Part shown: one piece after another, positions 44,295 to 53,384 of the stretch
Layout: every line of letters starts with the position of its first letter
How positions within the stretch are numbered: the first letter of the stretch is position 1
Origin: Pseudomonadota bacterium
GTDB lineage: Bacteria > Pseudomonadota > Gammaproteobacteria > Burkholderiales > Gallionellaceae
Length of the DNA: 64,000 nucleotides
Assembly: GCA_021782365.1 (NCBI GenBank)
Contig: JAJXVB010000001.1
Location: 62,001 to 126,000 of the forward strand
Reading direction: 5' to 3'
Notes under the pieces: model-generated
Database searches by the model: none
The model's input: the letters and a program-made list of their open reading frames with translations, nothing else
What the model was told of the DNA's origin: nothing
Made by a program: the position numbers and the translations under genes

Positions 44295-46412
44295 CTACTT
44301 CCCAAAGACGCCCGCATAGCGCAGTCCGAAAAAGGCGATCAGCGCGGCGAGCACCAATACGTAATAGGGCCACACAGGTCTCTTCTCCGCATAAGGGTCC
44401 GTGAGCGCACGATGCGAGCCTTCAGGCAGGACGGCTACGCCGGTAAGCGATGTGCCGAATGGAATGTTGATGCGCGCGCGCGCGTTCACGGCCCATCCGT
44501 TCGCATCCAGTATGGGGGCCAGGTTCCTGCGCTTCAGCTTGAACCAGGCCAGTATCATCGCCGGCCCCGAGATCAGAAGCAGGAGGCCAAAAATCGCGAT
44601 CGGGATCTGCCAGTATTTCAAACTCAGCACGCCGCCTATCACGGATGCAAGTATGCCGCCTATCGCACCGATCGCAAGCCCGATCGCGGCGAAGATGCCG
44701 GCGAACTTGCCGACATCGAAAGGAGGCTTGGGGGGCGGAGGATTAACTACCTCCTTGCCGTTATCCACCACCGTCTTGATCATCTGGTTTTCGGCCGAGC
44801 TCGCACGCGTTGCGGCAAACTTCTGCAACCCTTCGCTGATCGCCTTGGAAAGCTTCTTGTAAGGGGACCAGAATGCCTGGCGTATGCTGATCGGATTATC
44901 GACGATGCGCACCACGACCGCATCCCAGTCCAAGCCTTTCCTGTCGTAGAACACGCCGTTTCGTCCAACCATCAGGTAATCCGAATCCCCTGCGGTAAAG
45001 GCTGTCGCGATGTTCATCTTTTCAGTTCCACGAACGCATTCGCAATAAACCAGGCAGATGCCGCTCATCGCCGCAAACGCCGCGTGCTTGGCCACATCCT
45101 CGACCCTGACCGTCAGATCGCAACTGCGCCCGTCGAGATAGAGCGTGCCGACCTGAAAGATGCCCTTGGCGCGGCCGGTATAGAAATTGCGGAAGGAGAC
45201 GAAGTTGTTGACGAGCAAAAACAGATCGCGCTTGTAGCGCAAAAGGCGCTCCACCGAATGAATCGAATTCACTTCCGCTTCGACTGCCTTGTCCTTGTCG
45301 ATCAGCGTCTCGACCTCGGCCTTGCTGCCCGCATTCAGGATTTCGCGTATGCGGGCAATGCCTAGCCCTGAGACACTGCCTGCGGGCTTTTCCTTCTGCC
45401 ATGCCTCATAGGGTGCGAACTTCTCGCAAAGTGCCCCCCACTCTTCTGCCGTCAGGCTTTCCTTCTTTCCCAGGATGGGCGAGACAACCCTGGCATTCAA
45501 CGCATCCAGCCTCTCCTTCCAGGCCGGATTGACGCCCTTCGTCAATGGCAATGGCTGATCCGCAACGATGAAGGCCAGCGGAAGATTTGCCACCTCATCG
45601 CTGTTTGCGGACAGGCTCTGTGATGCCAGGTGCTGGTAGTCTTCCACAGAACGGCTAAGCGGCAATGCGGCGCGCGCATCGAAGGCCGCCAGCTGGCAGC
45701 GGGTGAAGTAGTCGCTGATCTTGTCCTTGATCGCAGCATATGCGTCGGCCGCTTCCTGAGTCTTTTCGCCGAGCGGCAATATCGCGGGATCGGACTCCGC
45801 CTTCGCATACCAGCCGGAATAGGCTTCTGCTTCTGCAAAAAACTTGTCGGATATCTCGCGGCCGATGCCCTGCTCCCCGCTCCTGTCTGCCAGCGATCCT
45901 GAACACTTGATGATGTCTTCAATCGTGGCACGCAGATTCTCATCTTTCACCTGCAAGGGTGCGACCACGCCATCTCCGTTGAACTCCCAGCCTGAAACGA
46001 TCTTCTCGATGTCATCCATGTCCGACATGGATATCTCGTCCGCATCCGGCTTGCCAAGGCTCTTCAGGATATGGCGGGCGGAAGACAGGAGCGCCTTGCC
46101 CTCATCCGTTTCCTCGTCTATGTCGGATAGCATCAGCCTGTCATCCCCCTTGACCAGGAGGTCTGCATCCTTGAGCCTGCCTGCCGCCCAGTCGATGGCA
46201 GCAAGCACCTCGCCTGCTCGCACCCGACCGTCGGAATCAGCATCGATCATATCCAGCGTTTTGGGATCGAACTCGATGCCTCGCGTGGGACAGCTCAATG
46301 CGACCCAGAGCTTCTGGTTCAAGTCCTTTAAACAAACCAGATCTTCACCGGTATCGAGCTGCACTTGGTCGAAACCGCCTGCGCGAAAAAAATTCCATGT
46401 ATGCTGAGCCAT
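44295..46412 (-). CDS. EF-hand membrane protein of unknown function, 705 aa
   Basis: This large protein is unrecognised beyond its motifs. A perfect 12-residue EF-hand loop (Asp57, Asp59, Asp61, Gly62, Glu68) lies near the N-terminus, and a degenerate one (FNGDGVVAPL) near residue 143. A long soluble middle follows (to about 560), then three predicted membrane helices in the last 150 residues (FAAIGLAIGAIGGILASVIG, IPIAIFGLLLLISGPAMIL, YYVLVLAALIAFFGL). There is no signal peptide, so the N-terminal part is probably cytoplasmic. Start MAQHTWNF follows a GGGGG site; an upstream TTG is less likely. It sits 23 bases after rlmJ. Confidence 0.75.
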   Translation of the reverse strand: MAQHTWNFFRAGGFDQVQLDTGEDLVCLKDLNQKLWVALSCPTRGIEFDPKTLDMIDADSDGRVRAGEVLAAIDWAAGRLKDADLLVKGDDRLMLSDIDEETDEGKALLSSARHILKSLGKPDADEISMSDMDDIEKIVSGWEFNGDGVVAPLQVKDENLRATIEDIIKCSGSLADRSGEQGIGREISDKFFAEAEAYSGWYAKAESDPAILPLGEKTQEAADAYAAIKDKISDYFTRCQLAAFDARAALPLSRSVEDYQHLASQSLSANSDEVANLPLAFIVADQPLPLTKGVNPAWKERLDALNARVVSPILGKKESLTAEEWGALCEKFAPYEAWQKEKPAGSVSGLGIARIREILNAGSKAEVETLIDKDKAVEAEVNSIHSVERLLRYKRDLFLLVNNFVSFRNFYTGRAKGIFQVGTLYLDGRSCDLTVRVEDVAKHAAFAAMSGICLVYCECVRGTEKMNIATAFTAGDSDYLMVGRNGVFYDRKGLDWDAVVVRIVDNPISIRQAFWSPYKKLSKAISEGLQKFAATRASSAENQMIKTVVDNGKEVVNPPPPKPPFDVGKFAGIFAAIGLAIGAIGGILASVIGGVLSLKYWQIPIAIFGLLLLISGPAMILAWFKLKRRNLAPILDANGWAVNARARINIPFGTSLTGVAVLPEGSHRALTDPYAEKRPVWPYYVLVLAALIAFFGLRYAGVFGK

Positions 46413-46435
46413 GTTTCCCCCGTTAAAATCATGCG

Positions 46436-47275
46436 TCAAGCAGACTGCTGCTCAAGAGTATATGAAGCGCTTGCATCCTGCCCCAGAATACTCACCAGAC
46501 AAGGCATCACCTGCTGCAATACGGCATGCAGATTCCACGGCGGATTGAGCAAGAACATTCCGCTGCCATGCATGCCAAAACCTTCCTCGCTCGCGCTTTG
46601 CACCCTGAGCGATACATTCAGCCAGGACTTAACCTGCAACTTCTTGAGCTCTTCTGGCAGTTGCCTCGCCTCAATGCGCTGCAGCTCCGGATACCAGACC
46701 GCATACACGCCGCTTGCAAAGCGCTTGAGTCCTTCCTTCAGCGCTGACACAACCCGCCTGTAATCCTCCTTGTCCTCATAAGGCGGATCGATCAGCACCA
46801 GGGCGCGGCGGGGCGGCGGCGGGAGCAGCGATTTCAGTCCGGAAAATCCATCGCTGCGCTGTATCAGCGCCCCCGTCCCCCTGAAATTTTCAGCAAGCAA
46901 CTCGCAGTCGCTCGGGTGCATCTCGAAGAGCCGCATCCTGTCCTGGTCGCGCATCATCTTCTGCGCGATCAAAGGAGAGCCTGGATACAACCTCATCTGC
47001 CCGTCAGGATTGAATTCCCTCACCAGCCTCACGTAAGCTTCGAGCGGCTCCGGCAGATCATCGCGATTCCAGAGCCGCGCGATGCCGCTTTCGTATTCCG
47101 CATTCTGCAGCGCATAACCGCGATCGAGACTGTAGCATCCTGCACCCGCATGCGTGTCGATATACCAGTATGCCTTTTCCTTCTGCGCCAGATGGTGTAG
47201 CAGCTGCACCTCGATGAAATGCTTCAGCACATCGGCGTGATTGCCGGCATGAAACGCGTGGCGGTAGCTCAGCAT
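46436..47275 (-). CDS. rlmJ: 23S rRNA (adenine-2030-N6)-methyltransferase
   Basis: RlmJ methylates A2030 of 23S rRNA. The 279-residue protein begins with the strongly conserved MLSYRHAFHAGNHADVLKH, has WYIDTHAGAGCY for S-adenosylmethionine binding, the catalytic DPPY (VLIDPPYEDKEDY), and ends with GMFLLNPPWNL. Length matches the E. coli enzyme (280). Confidence 0.96.
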   Translation of the reverse strand: MLSYRHAFHAGNHADVLKHFIEVQLLHHLAQKEKAYWYIDTHAGAGCYSLDRGYALQNAEYESGIARLWNRDDLPEPLEAYVRLVREFNPDGQMRLYPGSPLIAQKMMRDQDRMRLFEMHPSDCELLAENFRGTGALIQRSDGFSGLKSLLPPPPRRALVLIDPPYEDKEDYRRVVSALKEGLKRFASGVYAVWYPELQRIEARQLPEELKKLQVKSWLNVSLRVQSASEEGFGMHGSGMFLLNPPWNLHAVLQQVMPCLVSILGQDASASYTLEQQSA

Positions 47276-47287
47276 GAAATTCGTTTT

Positions 47288-48130
47288 CTATATGGAGTCC
47301 AATTGTGCCACGTTCACGGCGCATGCACCACGGTCCGTCAGCTGAGCCAGCTCTTCTTCGCAGAATCCTGCAGCGCGTCTGGCATCCAGATTGAAAGGCC
47401 CGCGCAAAGGCGGCGCGCCATACTGGCTTGCCAGCGAGGCATAGGTCGCGATCGGATCCAGGCCTCGTTGCCTGCAAAGAAAGGCATACCAGCGGTTGCC
47501 TATCGCGACATGCCCTATCTCGTCGCGCAGGATGATGTCCAGGATTTCAGAAGCTCCGACATCTCCTGCCTGTGCGAGCCTTGCGCGCATCGCAGGCACA
47601 ACGTCCAGCCCTCTCGCCTCCAGGGTTCTGGGCACCAGCGCCATGCGGGCGAGCAGATCACCGCTCGTCTTCTCGACCATCTCCCAGAGACCGTTGTGAC
47701 CGGCAAAATCGCCGTATGCATAACCCATGCCTTGCAGATGATTCGAGAGCAGCGAAAAATGCAGCGCTTCCTCTCCAGCCACGCGCAGCCAGTCAAGATA
47801 ATATTCTTCAGGCATGTTTGCGAATCGCCAGACTGCATCCAGCGCAAGATTGATCGCGTTGAATTCGATGTGCACCAGCGCATGTATCAATGTAGCCCGA
47901 CCTTCCAGCGTATGCATCGCTCTCTTCTTCACATCGCGAGGCGACACCAGCAGCGGCCTCTCAGGACGACCCGGAATAAGGCCTTCAGGTTTCAGCAAAG
48001 CCTGGCAATCGAGCCTCATCGAGCCGCATTCAAGAAGCTTGCGCACCCCTGCCGCCTTGCGTTCGGCATCCTCTTCGGCAAGCAACAAAAGCGCCGTCTT
48101 CCTCAATTCATCCGGCCTGTCATTCAGCAT
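47288..48130 (-). CDS. DUF455 ferritin-like protein
   Basis: The 280-residue helical protein belongs to the DUF455 family of ferritin-like di-iron proteins. The likely iron ligands are the Glu of HIEFNAINLALD, the ExxH of GEEALHFSLL and the ExxH of RDEIGHVAIGNRWY, separated as in a four-helix bundle. Its reaction is not known; relatives of the fold include oxygenases and the tRNA hydroxylase MiaE. I start at MLNDRPDELRKTALLLL, where the family match begins. It follows no other gene on its strand and is 12 bases upstream of rlmJ. Confidence 0.87.
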   Translation of the reverse strand: MLNDRPDELRKTALLLLAEEDAERKAAGVRKLLECGSMRLDCQALLKPEGLIPGRPERPLLVSPRDVKKRAMHTLEGRATLIHALVHIEFNAINLALDAVWRFANMPEEYYLDWLRVAGEEALHFSLLSNHLQGMGYAYGDFAGHNGLWEMVEKTSGDLLARMALVPRTLEARGLDVVPAMRARLAQAGDVGASEILDIILRDEIGHVAIGNRWYAFLCRQRGLDPIATYASLASQYGAPPLRGPFNLDARRAAGFCEEELAQLTDRGACAVNVAQLDSI

Positions 48131-48447
48131 TTCATCCAATACCCTAGTAAAACATACGGTATGAATGTAACGCACGAAATGCCCTTTCAGCAAATTATCA
48201 CAAGGTTTTTGAAAATAAATCCTATGATAAATCAGTTAACTGAAAGATATTCTGAAGGTTTTTCATGCAGCAGAAACTGTTTCTCATTCCCAAATCGCCT
48301 GCGCATGAATCCAGGTAAACCCGGCGCATTGAAGAAAAAATTTCAAGATATCCCCTCCAAGGCTATTCAGTTTGTAGCAGTTGAGTGTTAGACTTTGCCC
48401 GCTGTAACGCTCAGCCATATTATTTCGCTAATCACGGAGAGAGACAC

Positions 48448-48735
48448 ATGAACAGAAAAGAACTGATTGATGCTTTGGCCACCAAAACCGGCAGCACGAA
48501 AGTTGCGGCAGAAAACAATCTTGCTGCGCTGATCGAAATCATCGGTGCTACGCTTACCAAAGGAGATAGCATCGCCCTCGTAGGTTTCGGCACATTCGAA
48601 GTGCGCAAGCGTGCCGCCAGGGTCGGCCGCAATCCCAAGACTGGCGCAGAGCTGAAGATCAAGGCTTCCAAGACTCCCGCATTCAAGCCAGGCGCAACCT
48701 TGAAGGCTGCCGTCAACGGCGCAAAGAAGAAGTAA
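48448..48735 (+). CDS. hupB: DNA-binding protein HU
   Basis: HU is the abundant histone-like dimer that bends DNA. The 95-residue protein has MNRKELIDALATKTG, VGFGTFEVRKRAARVGRNPKTG (the DNA-binding arm) and a short Lys/Ala tail. The start follows GGAGAGAG by five bases; an in-frame extension upstream is not coding. The 250-base spacer upstream, back to the DUF455 start, is AT-rich as expected for a strong promoter region, with no other gene seen. Convergent with malQ. Confidence 0.96.
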   Translation: MNRKELIDALATKTGSTKVAAENNLAALIEIIGATLTKGDSIALVGFGTFEVRKRAARVGRNPKTGAELKIKASKTPAFKPGATLKAAVNGAKKK

Positions 48736-48738
48736 GTT

Positions 48739-50250
48739 TTAGCGCGCCAGCCTCCGGCTGGCGCAACGCAGATTGTCCTCGGTAATCCTGGCAAGCCTGA
48801 TGGTATGCCATGGTTCGACCTGTTCCCAGGTAAAGCGCCATTCCCAGTTCCCTTCCACGCTTCCGGGGTAGTTCATCCGGTATTCGTTAGACAGGCAGAG
48901 TATGTCCTGCATGGGAAAAATCACCGTATTGGCAACGGATGCAGAGAGCGACGCTATCATGTCCCAGGGCACGTCTATCTCCTCGCGTCCCATGTATTTC
49001 CTGACGAAGTGCTTCACATGTTCAGGGGCGGAATTCCACCATCCCACCATCGTGTCGTTGTCATGCGTGCCAGTATAGGCGACCGTGTTGGCGACATAGT
49101 TGTGCGGAAGAAAATGATTGGATTCGTCTTCCCCGAAAGCAAACTGCAGTATGCGCATGCCTGGAAGTGAAAACCTGTCGCGCAGCTCGACCACGTCCGG
49201 CGTGATCACGCCGAGATCCTCCGCGATGATGGGCAGATCCGGGAACGCGCTATCGAATGCCGAGAAGAGTTTTTCGCCCGGCCCTGGCATCCACCTTCCG
49301 TTGACCGCCGTCTTCTCGCTGGCAGGCACTTCCCAGTATCCCGCAAAGCCCCTGAAGTGATCGATGCGCACCTGATCGAAATCTTCCAGGGCATGGCTTA
49401 AGCGCCTTGTCCACCACGCGTATCCCGTTTCCTCGTGAACGCTCCACCGGTATAGTGGATTGCCCCAAAGCTGTCCCGTCTCGCTGAAGTAATCGGGCGG
49501 CACGCCCGCGACGACGAGAGGCGAACCCGACTCGTCGAGCTCGAAGAGTTCGCGATGAGCCCAGACGTCCGCGCTCTGGTAAGCGACAAAGATCGGAACA
49601 TCCCCTATCATCCGAATGCCGCGTTCATTTGCATAAGCCTTGAGCCGCCGCCATTGCCTGTCGAAGCACCACTGGCAGAATTTCCAGAAACCGATTTTTT
49701 CGCCGTTTATCTCATCGAAAAGCTGCAGCGCATGCATCTCCCTGTTCGCAAGCGCAGCGGGCCACTGATTCCAGTTGCGCCATCCCTGCTGCTCTGCGAT
49801 CGTCATGAAGCGCGCATAGTCATCCAGCCATTCGCGCTCCGCATCACAAAACCGTGTATACGATTCATGCATGGCCTCATCGGAGGATGCGAAGAAATGT
49901 TTGGATGCGCGGCTTAGCCTCTCCAGCCTGAATTGACCCTGCAGCGAAAAATCAACCCTGTCAGAACGAAATCCCGGATGCGGCTCGAGATCATCCGGCT
50001 TTAGCCAGCCGAGATGGGCCAGCTCGCAAAGGTCGATCAGCAGCACATTGCCTGCAAATGCTGAACTGCTCATGTATGGGGAATTCCCCGGACCGATCTC
50101 GCCCAACGGCAGGACCTGCCAGTAGGTCTGCCCGGCGCCCAGCAGCCAGTCCACGAAGAGGAAGGCATTCGCCCCCATGTCTCCCGCGCCGAACAGGCCC
50201 GGCAAGGATGTCGGATGCAACAGGATGCCGCTTGCGCGATCCTTTATCAT
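48739..50250 (-). CDS. malQ: 4-alpha-glucanotransferase (amylomaltase)
   Basis: MalQ (GH77) moves alpha-1,4-glucan segments between maltodextrins. The 503-residue protein has SGILLHPTSLPG and the pocket GPGNSPYMSSSAFAGN at the N-terminus. The catalytic core follows: the nucleophile Asp in VRIDHFRGF, the acid Glu in IIAEDLGVITPDV, and GTHDNDTMVGWW. The form is the shorter type without the N-terminal extension of E. coli MalQ (694). It lies three bases after the GH57 gene and is convergent with hupB. Confidence 0.95.
   Translation of the reverse strand: MIKDRASGILLHPTSLPGLFGAGDMGANAFLFVDWLLGAGQTYWQVLPLGEIGPGNSPYMSSSAFAGNVLLIDLCELAHLGWLKPDDLEPHPGFRSDRVDFSLQGQFRLERLSRASKHFFASSDEAMHESYTRFCDAEREWLDDYARFMTIAEQQGWRNWNQWPAALANREMHALQLFDEINGEKIGFWKFCQWCFDRQWRRLKAYANERGIRMIGDVPIFVAYQSADVWAHRELFELDESGSPLVVAGVPPDYFSETGQLWGNPLYRWSVHEETGYAWWTRRLSHALEDFDQVRIDHFRGFAGYWEVPASEKTAVNGRWMPGPGEKLFSAFDSAFPDLPIIAEDLGVITPDVVELRDRFSLPGMRILQFAFGEDESNHFLPHNYVANTVAYTGTHDNDTMVGWWNSAPEHVKHFVRKYMGREEIDVPWDMIASLSASVANTVIFPMQDILCLSNEYRMNYPGSVEGNWEWRFTWEQVEPWHTIRLARITEDNLRCASRRLAR
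48744..48764. terminator. GC-rich hairpin at the hupB-malQ junction
   Basis: Nine-base perfect arms GCGCCAGCC (48744-48752) and GGCTGGCGC (48756-48764) enclose a three-base loop, nine bases past the hupB stop. The hairpin is within the last codons of malQ. No U-run follows on the plus strand, so it is a weak intrinsic terminator candidate for hupB. Confidence 0.4.
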
Positions 50251-50253
50251 GAT

Positions 50254-51960
50254 CTATTCGGTAGCACGGCGCATCGCACCACCCGCTTCCGTTTCACCCT
50301 GACTGCCGCGGCTGACGGGTTCGGAAAGGCCGATGGGAGGAACAAGCTTCAAAAGACGATAAAGCTCGGTCAGATTGTGCCTGTAGAGCCGATCGAAGCT
50401 CGCCACCGAATTTGCCGGATTATAGTCGCCGAACCACCAGAACCAGTCCGAGCTCTCGCAGGAACAGAGCTGCCTCTCCGCTGCTTCCTGCTCGTCTTTA
50501 CTCAGGCGGCTGCTCGACATCACCATGTCGAAACTGTGCTTTGCGGCGCACAGCAGATCCCATGCCCGGTTCTTGTCTTCGCTGCCTATCCAGGTGGAAA
50601 AGTTTCCATAAACCCAGCTTCCCGCTGAGATCGTCGGAAGATTGCCCAAAGACGCGCGGACCTGTTGGAGATTTGTGAAATCGCTGTATGTCCGGGTATG
50701 GATATCGAGATGCGCCTCAAGCCGGCCATAGAGTTCGTCAAGAAAATAAAAACCGTTGTAGGGATAATATTCCCATGCGTTCTCGCCATCCAGGATCACG
50801 CTGACAACGGGCCTCTCGCCCTCATCCGCATTCTGCGCGATGCTGTCCAGCTGATCGACGAAGTGCGTGGCGGCATCCTTGCCATGCCAGCGCGAATACT
50901 CAAAACCGATGAGGTCAGATAGATGATCGTCGCGGAAGAAGCACATCAGAGAATCGGCGCCCTTCTCCAAGAGGTATGGCCGATACAGGTACTTTCCGCG
51001 CTCGGGGACGGGAAGATTGGCGCGGTGCAGGCTGTTTACCAGAACGCCCTCACCGCTTGCCGCCCACCTGCAGCCTTCCTCCGCCAGCACTTCCAGAGTC
51101 TCGACAGAGATCGAACCTTCCGCAGGCCACATTCCAGAAGGCTCGGCTCCAAAGCGCGCGCTGTGGCTTTCCTTGGCGAGCCGGATGTGTCTTGACACGC
51201 GCAGCCTGCCCTTGGGATAGTGCGGCGCCTTGGGCAGAGGCGCATCGGGCATCGCATCCTTCGCGCTCTCGAAATCGATCAGCAGCGGCGCAAGCGGATG
51301 ATAGTGGGGTGTTGCGGAAATCTCGATCTGGCCGGCATCCGACAGCTTGCGATAGCGCGGGATGATGTCGCTGATCAGCATGCCTATCAGGTCGAAAAGC
51401 GCCTTGCGGTCCTCAAGAGTGAAATTCACCGCCTTGGTCATCAACGTTGCGACCAGCTCGTGCTCGCGCCGAACGCTCTCCCCGCACCAGGCGAGATGGT
51501 ACCAGGTCAGAAGATCGCTCATGTACTGGCCGGAAAGATACGAGAGCCCGGCCTCCCCTTCGGGTTCCAGCATCTGAAAAAGATCCCAGAGCCGCTTGTA
51601 GGCGGGATAAGGGGAAATCATCTTCGTGTGGCTGCTGCGAAAACAGGAATCCAGCACCAATCGCCTCTCAGCATCCGTCAGCCTGTCCGTATCCTTGTGC
51701 ACCAGAAGGCGCAGCAGAGGATCCCGCAGCCTGCCGGTTGCAAACTGATCCGCATAGTCTTCGATCTGGTCCAGCAGTATCGGCACGAAGTTGACCACTG
51801 CACGCACCTTGGGATGGCGCTCCAGATGGTAGGCCATGTCGGTGTAGTCCTTGATCGCGTGCAGATAAACCCATGGAAGAACGAAGTCACCGCAGGAATA
51901 ATCGCGATAATCCGGCTGATGCATATGCCAGAGAAAAACGAGGTCTATGGACTTGTTCAC
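50254..51960 (-). CDS. GH57 family alpha-glucan-acting glycoside hydrolase
   Basis: The 568-residue protein is a GH57 retaining glycosidase. It starts with the family signature VFLWHMHQPDYRD. The likely nucleophile is Glu281 in GMWPAEGSIS and the acid/base Asp391 in ILDGENAWEYY. GH57 includes alpha-amylases, amylopullulanases and 4-alpha-glucanotransferases; which it is cannot be read here. There is no signal peptide, so it acts in the cytoplasm on glycogen or maltodextrin. It is placed between glgC (nine bases upstream) and malQ in one operon. Confidence 0.9.
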   Translation of the reverse strand: MNKSIDLVFLWHMHQPDYRDYSCGDFVLPWVYLHAIKDYTDMAYHLERHPKVRAVVNFVPILLDQIEDYADQFATGRLRDPLLRLLVHKDTDRLTDAERRLVLDSCFRSSHTKMISPYPAYKRLWDLFQMLEPEGEAGLSYLSGQYMSDLLTWYHLAWCGESVRREHELVATLMTKAVNFTLEDRKALFDLIGMLISDIIPRYRKLSDAGQIEISATPHYHPLAPLLIDFESAKDAMPDAPLPKAPHYPKGRLRVSRHIRLAKESHSARFGAEPSGMWPAEGSISVETLEVLAEEGCRWAASGEGVLVNSLHRANLPVPERGKYLYRPYLLEKGADSLMCFFRDDHLSDLIGFEYSRWHGKDAATHFVDQLDSIAQNADEGERPVVSVILDGENAWEYYPYNGFYFLDELYGRLEAHLDIHTRTYSDFTNLQQVRASLGNLPTISAGSWVYGNFSTWIGSEDKNRAWDLLCAAKHSFDMVMSSSRLSKDEQEAAERQLCSCESSDWFWWFGDYNPANSVASFDRLYRHNLTELYRLLKLVPPIGLSEPVSRGSQGETEAGGAMRRATE

Positions 51961-51969
51961 GATGCCCGC

Positions 51970-53295
51970 CTAGCGGATGCGATGGCCGGTCTGCCCCAGC
52001 ATCTCGGCCGTGACAAGGGTGATGCCGTTAGGGCTGACATGAAAGTGCTTGCGGTCCTTCTCGATGTCGAGGCCGACCTCGAGCCCGTCGGGTATCCTGC
52101 ATTCCTTGTCCACAATCACACGCTTTAGCGTGACATGGCGCCCTATATCGACCTTGGGCAAGAGCACCGAGTCCTCTATGCAGGAATAGCTGTTGACCCT
52201 CACATCGGAAAAAAGCAGCGAGCGCCTCACCGTTGAGCCGCTGACGATGCAGCCACCCGATACCAGCGTGTCGATCGCGACACCGCGACGCTCCGGCTCG
52301 TCGAACACGAACTTTGCGGGCGGCAGCTGCTCCTGATAGGTCCAGATAGGCCATTCCTGATCGTACATGTTGAGATCGGGGATCACCTTGGTCATCTCCA
52401 TGCTCGCCTCCCAGTACGAATCGATGGTGCCCACATCGCGCCAGTATGGCTTCTTGTCCGCCCCCATGCCCACGCAACTTTCGTCGAAATTCTGTGCGAA
52501 CACGCGATAGTTGGACACTATGTGAGGAATCAGATCCTTGCCGAAATCGTGGCTGGACTTGGGGCTGTCCGCGTCGCGTATCAGTTGTTCGATCAGAAAG
52601 CGCGTATTGAACACATAGATGCCCATGCTGACCAGCGACTTATCCGGGTGCTCGGGGATGCAAGGCGGATTCTCAGGCTTCTCGACAAACTCCAATACAC
52701 GGCCATCCGGGCCTATCCCCATCACCCCGAAGGCGCGCGCATCGGCGACCGGCACTTCGAGGCAGGCCACCGTCATGTCGGCCTTCTTCTCGACGTGATA
52801 TGCGAGGAGCTTGCCGTAGTCCATCTTGTAGATGTGATCTCCCGCCAGTATCACGACGAAATCACAATTCGATGCGCGTATGATGTCGAGATTCTGGAAA
52901 ACCGCATCCGCCGTGCCCCTGTACCACTGGTCTTCGCTGACGCGCTGCTGTGCCGGCAGGATGTCCAGATATTCGTTGAACTGGCCGTTCAGAAATGACC
53001 AGCCGCGCTGAATGTGCTGGATCAGGCTGTGCGCCTTGTACTGAGTGGCCACACCGATGCGGCGTATGCCGGAGTTCACGCAATTGGAGAGCACGAAATC
53101 AATGATGCGGAACTTGCCGCCGAAAGGGACAGCGGGTTTGGCGCGCCAGTCGGTCAACTCATGCAGACGGCTGCCGCGACCTCCGGCCAGCACCATCGCA
53201 TAGGTGCTCTTGGTCAGACGGCTGACGAAACGCGGTTCGGGATCACCTGTTGCCACATGGTATTTTCTTCTCAGATATCCCAGTTCGACACTCAT
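51970..53295 (-). CDS. glgC: glucose-1-phosphate adenylyltransferase
   Basis: GlgC makes ADP-glucose, the committed step of bacterial glycogen synthesis. The 441-residue protein has [35 protein letters not shown], the ATP and glucose-1-phosphate region [24 protein letters not shown] and the left-handed beta-helix C-terminus. Start MSVELGYL is chosen because GGAGG lies five bases upstream; a longer ORF adds 14 residues without family support. Divergent from glgB. The class is usually activated allosterically by glycolytic intermediates. Confidence 0.95.
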   Translation of the reverse strand: MSVELGYLRRKYHVATGDPEPRFVSRLTKSTYAMVLAGGRGSRLHELTDWRAKPAVPFGGKFRIIDFVLSNCVNSGIRRIGVATQYKAHSLIQHIQRGWSFLNGQFNEYLDILPAQQRVSEDQWYRGTADAVFQNLDIIRASNCDFVVILAGDHIYKMDYGKLLAYHVEKKADMTVACLEVPVADARAFGVMGIGPDGRVLEFVEKPENPPCIPEHPDKSLVSMGIYVFNTRFLIEQLIRDADSPKSSHDFGKDLIPHIVSNYRVFAQNFDESCVGMGADKKPYWRDVGTIDSYWEASMEMTKVIPDLNMYDQEWPIWTYQEQLPPAKFVFDEPERRGVAIDTLVSGGCIVSGSTVRRSLLFSDVRVNSYSCIEDSVLLPKVDIGRHVTLKRVIVDKECRIPDGLEVGLDIEKDRKHFHVSPNGITLVTAEMLGQTGHRIR

Positions 53296-53335
53296 CTCAA
53301 CCTCCGTATCAGTCACATTCTCTGTTGGCGCAACC

Positions 53336-53365
53336 ATTATCGTTTACAATCGCCACACGACACAA
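53336..53365 (-). promoter_or_regulatory. candidate glgC promoter
   Basis: On the minus strand TTGTGT (53365-53360) and GATAAT (53341-53336) are 18 bases apart, about 40 bases before the glgC start in the glgC-glgB divergent region. The -10 matches at five of six bases, the -35 at three. Confidence 0.35.
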
Positions 53366-53384
53366 GAACTAACGGGAACTTAAA

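Noticed and set aside
44109..45365. 418-aa plus-strand ORF antisense to the UDG and EF-hand genes
   Set aside because: Arg/His-rich shadow frame opposite two well-supported genes.
47219..48391. 390-aa plus-strand ORF antisense to the DUF455 gene and rlmJ start
   Set aside because: Antisense shadow; the minus-strand proteins have clear family motifs and this one has none.
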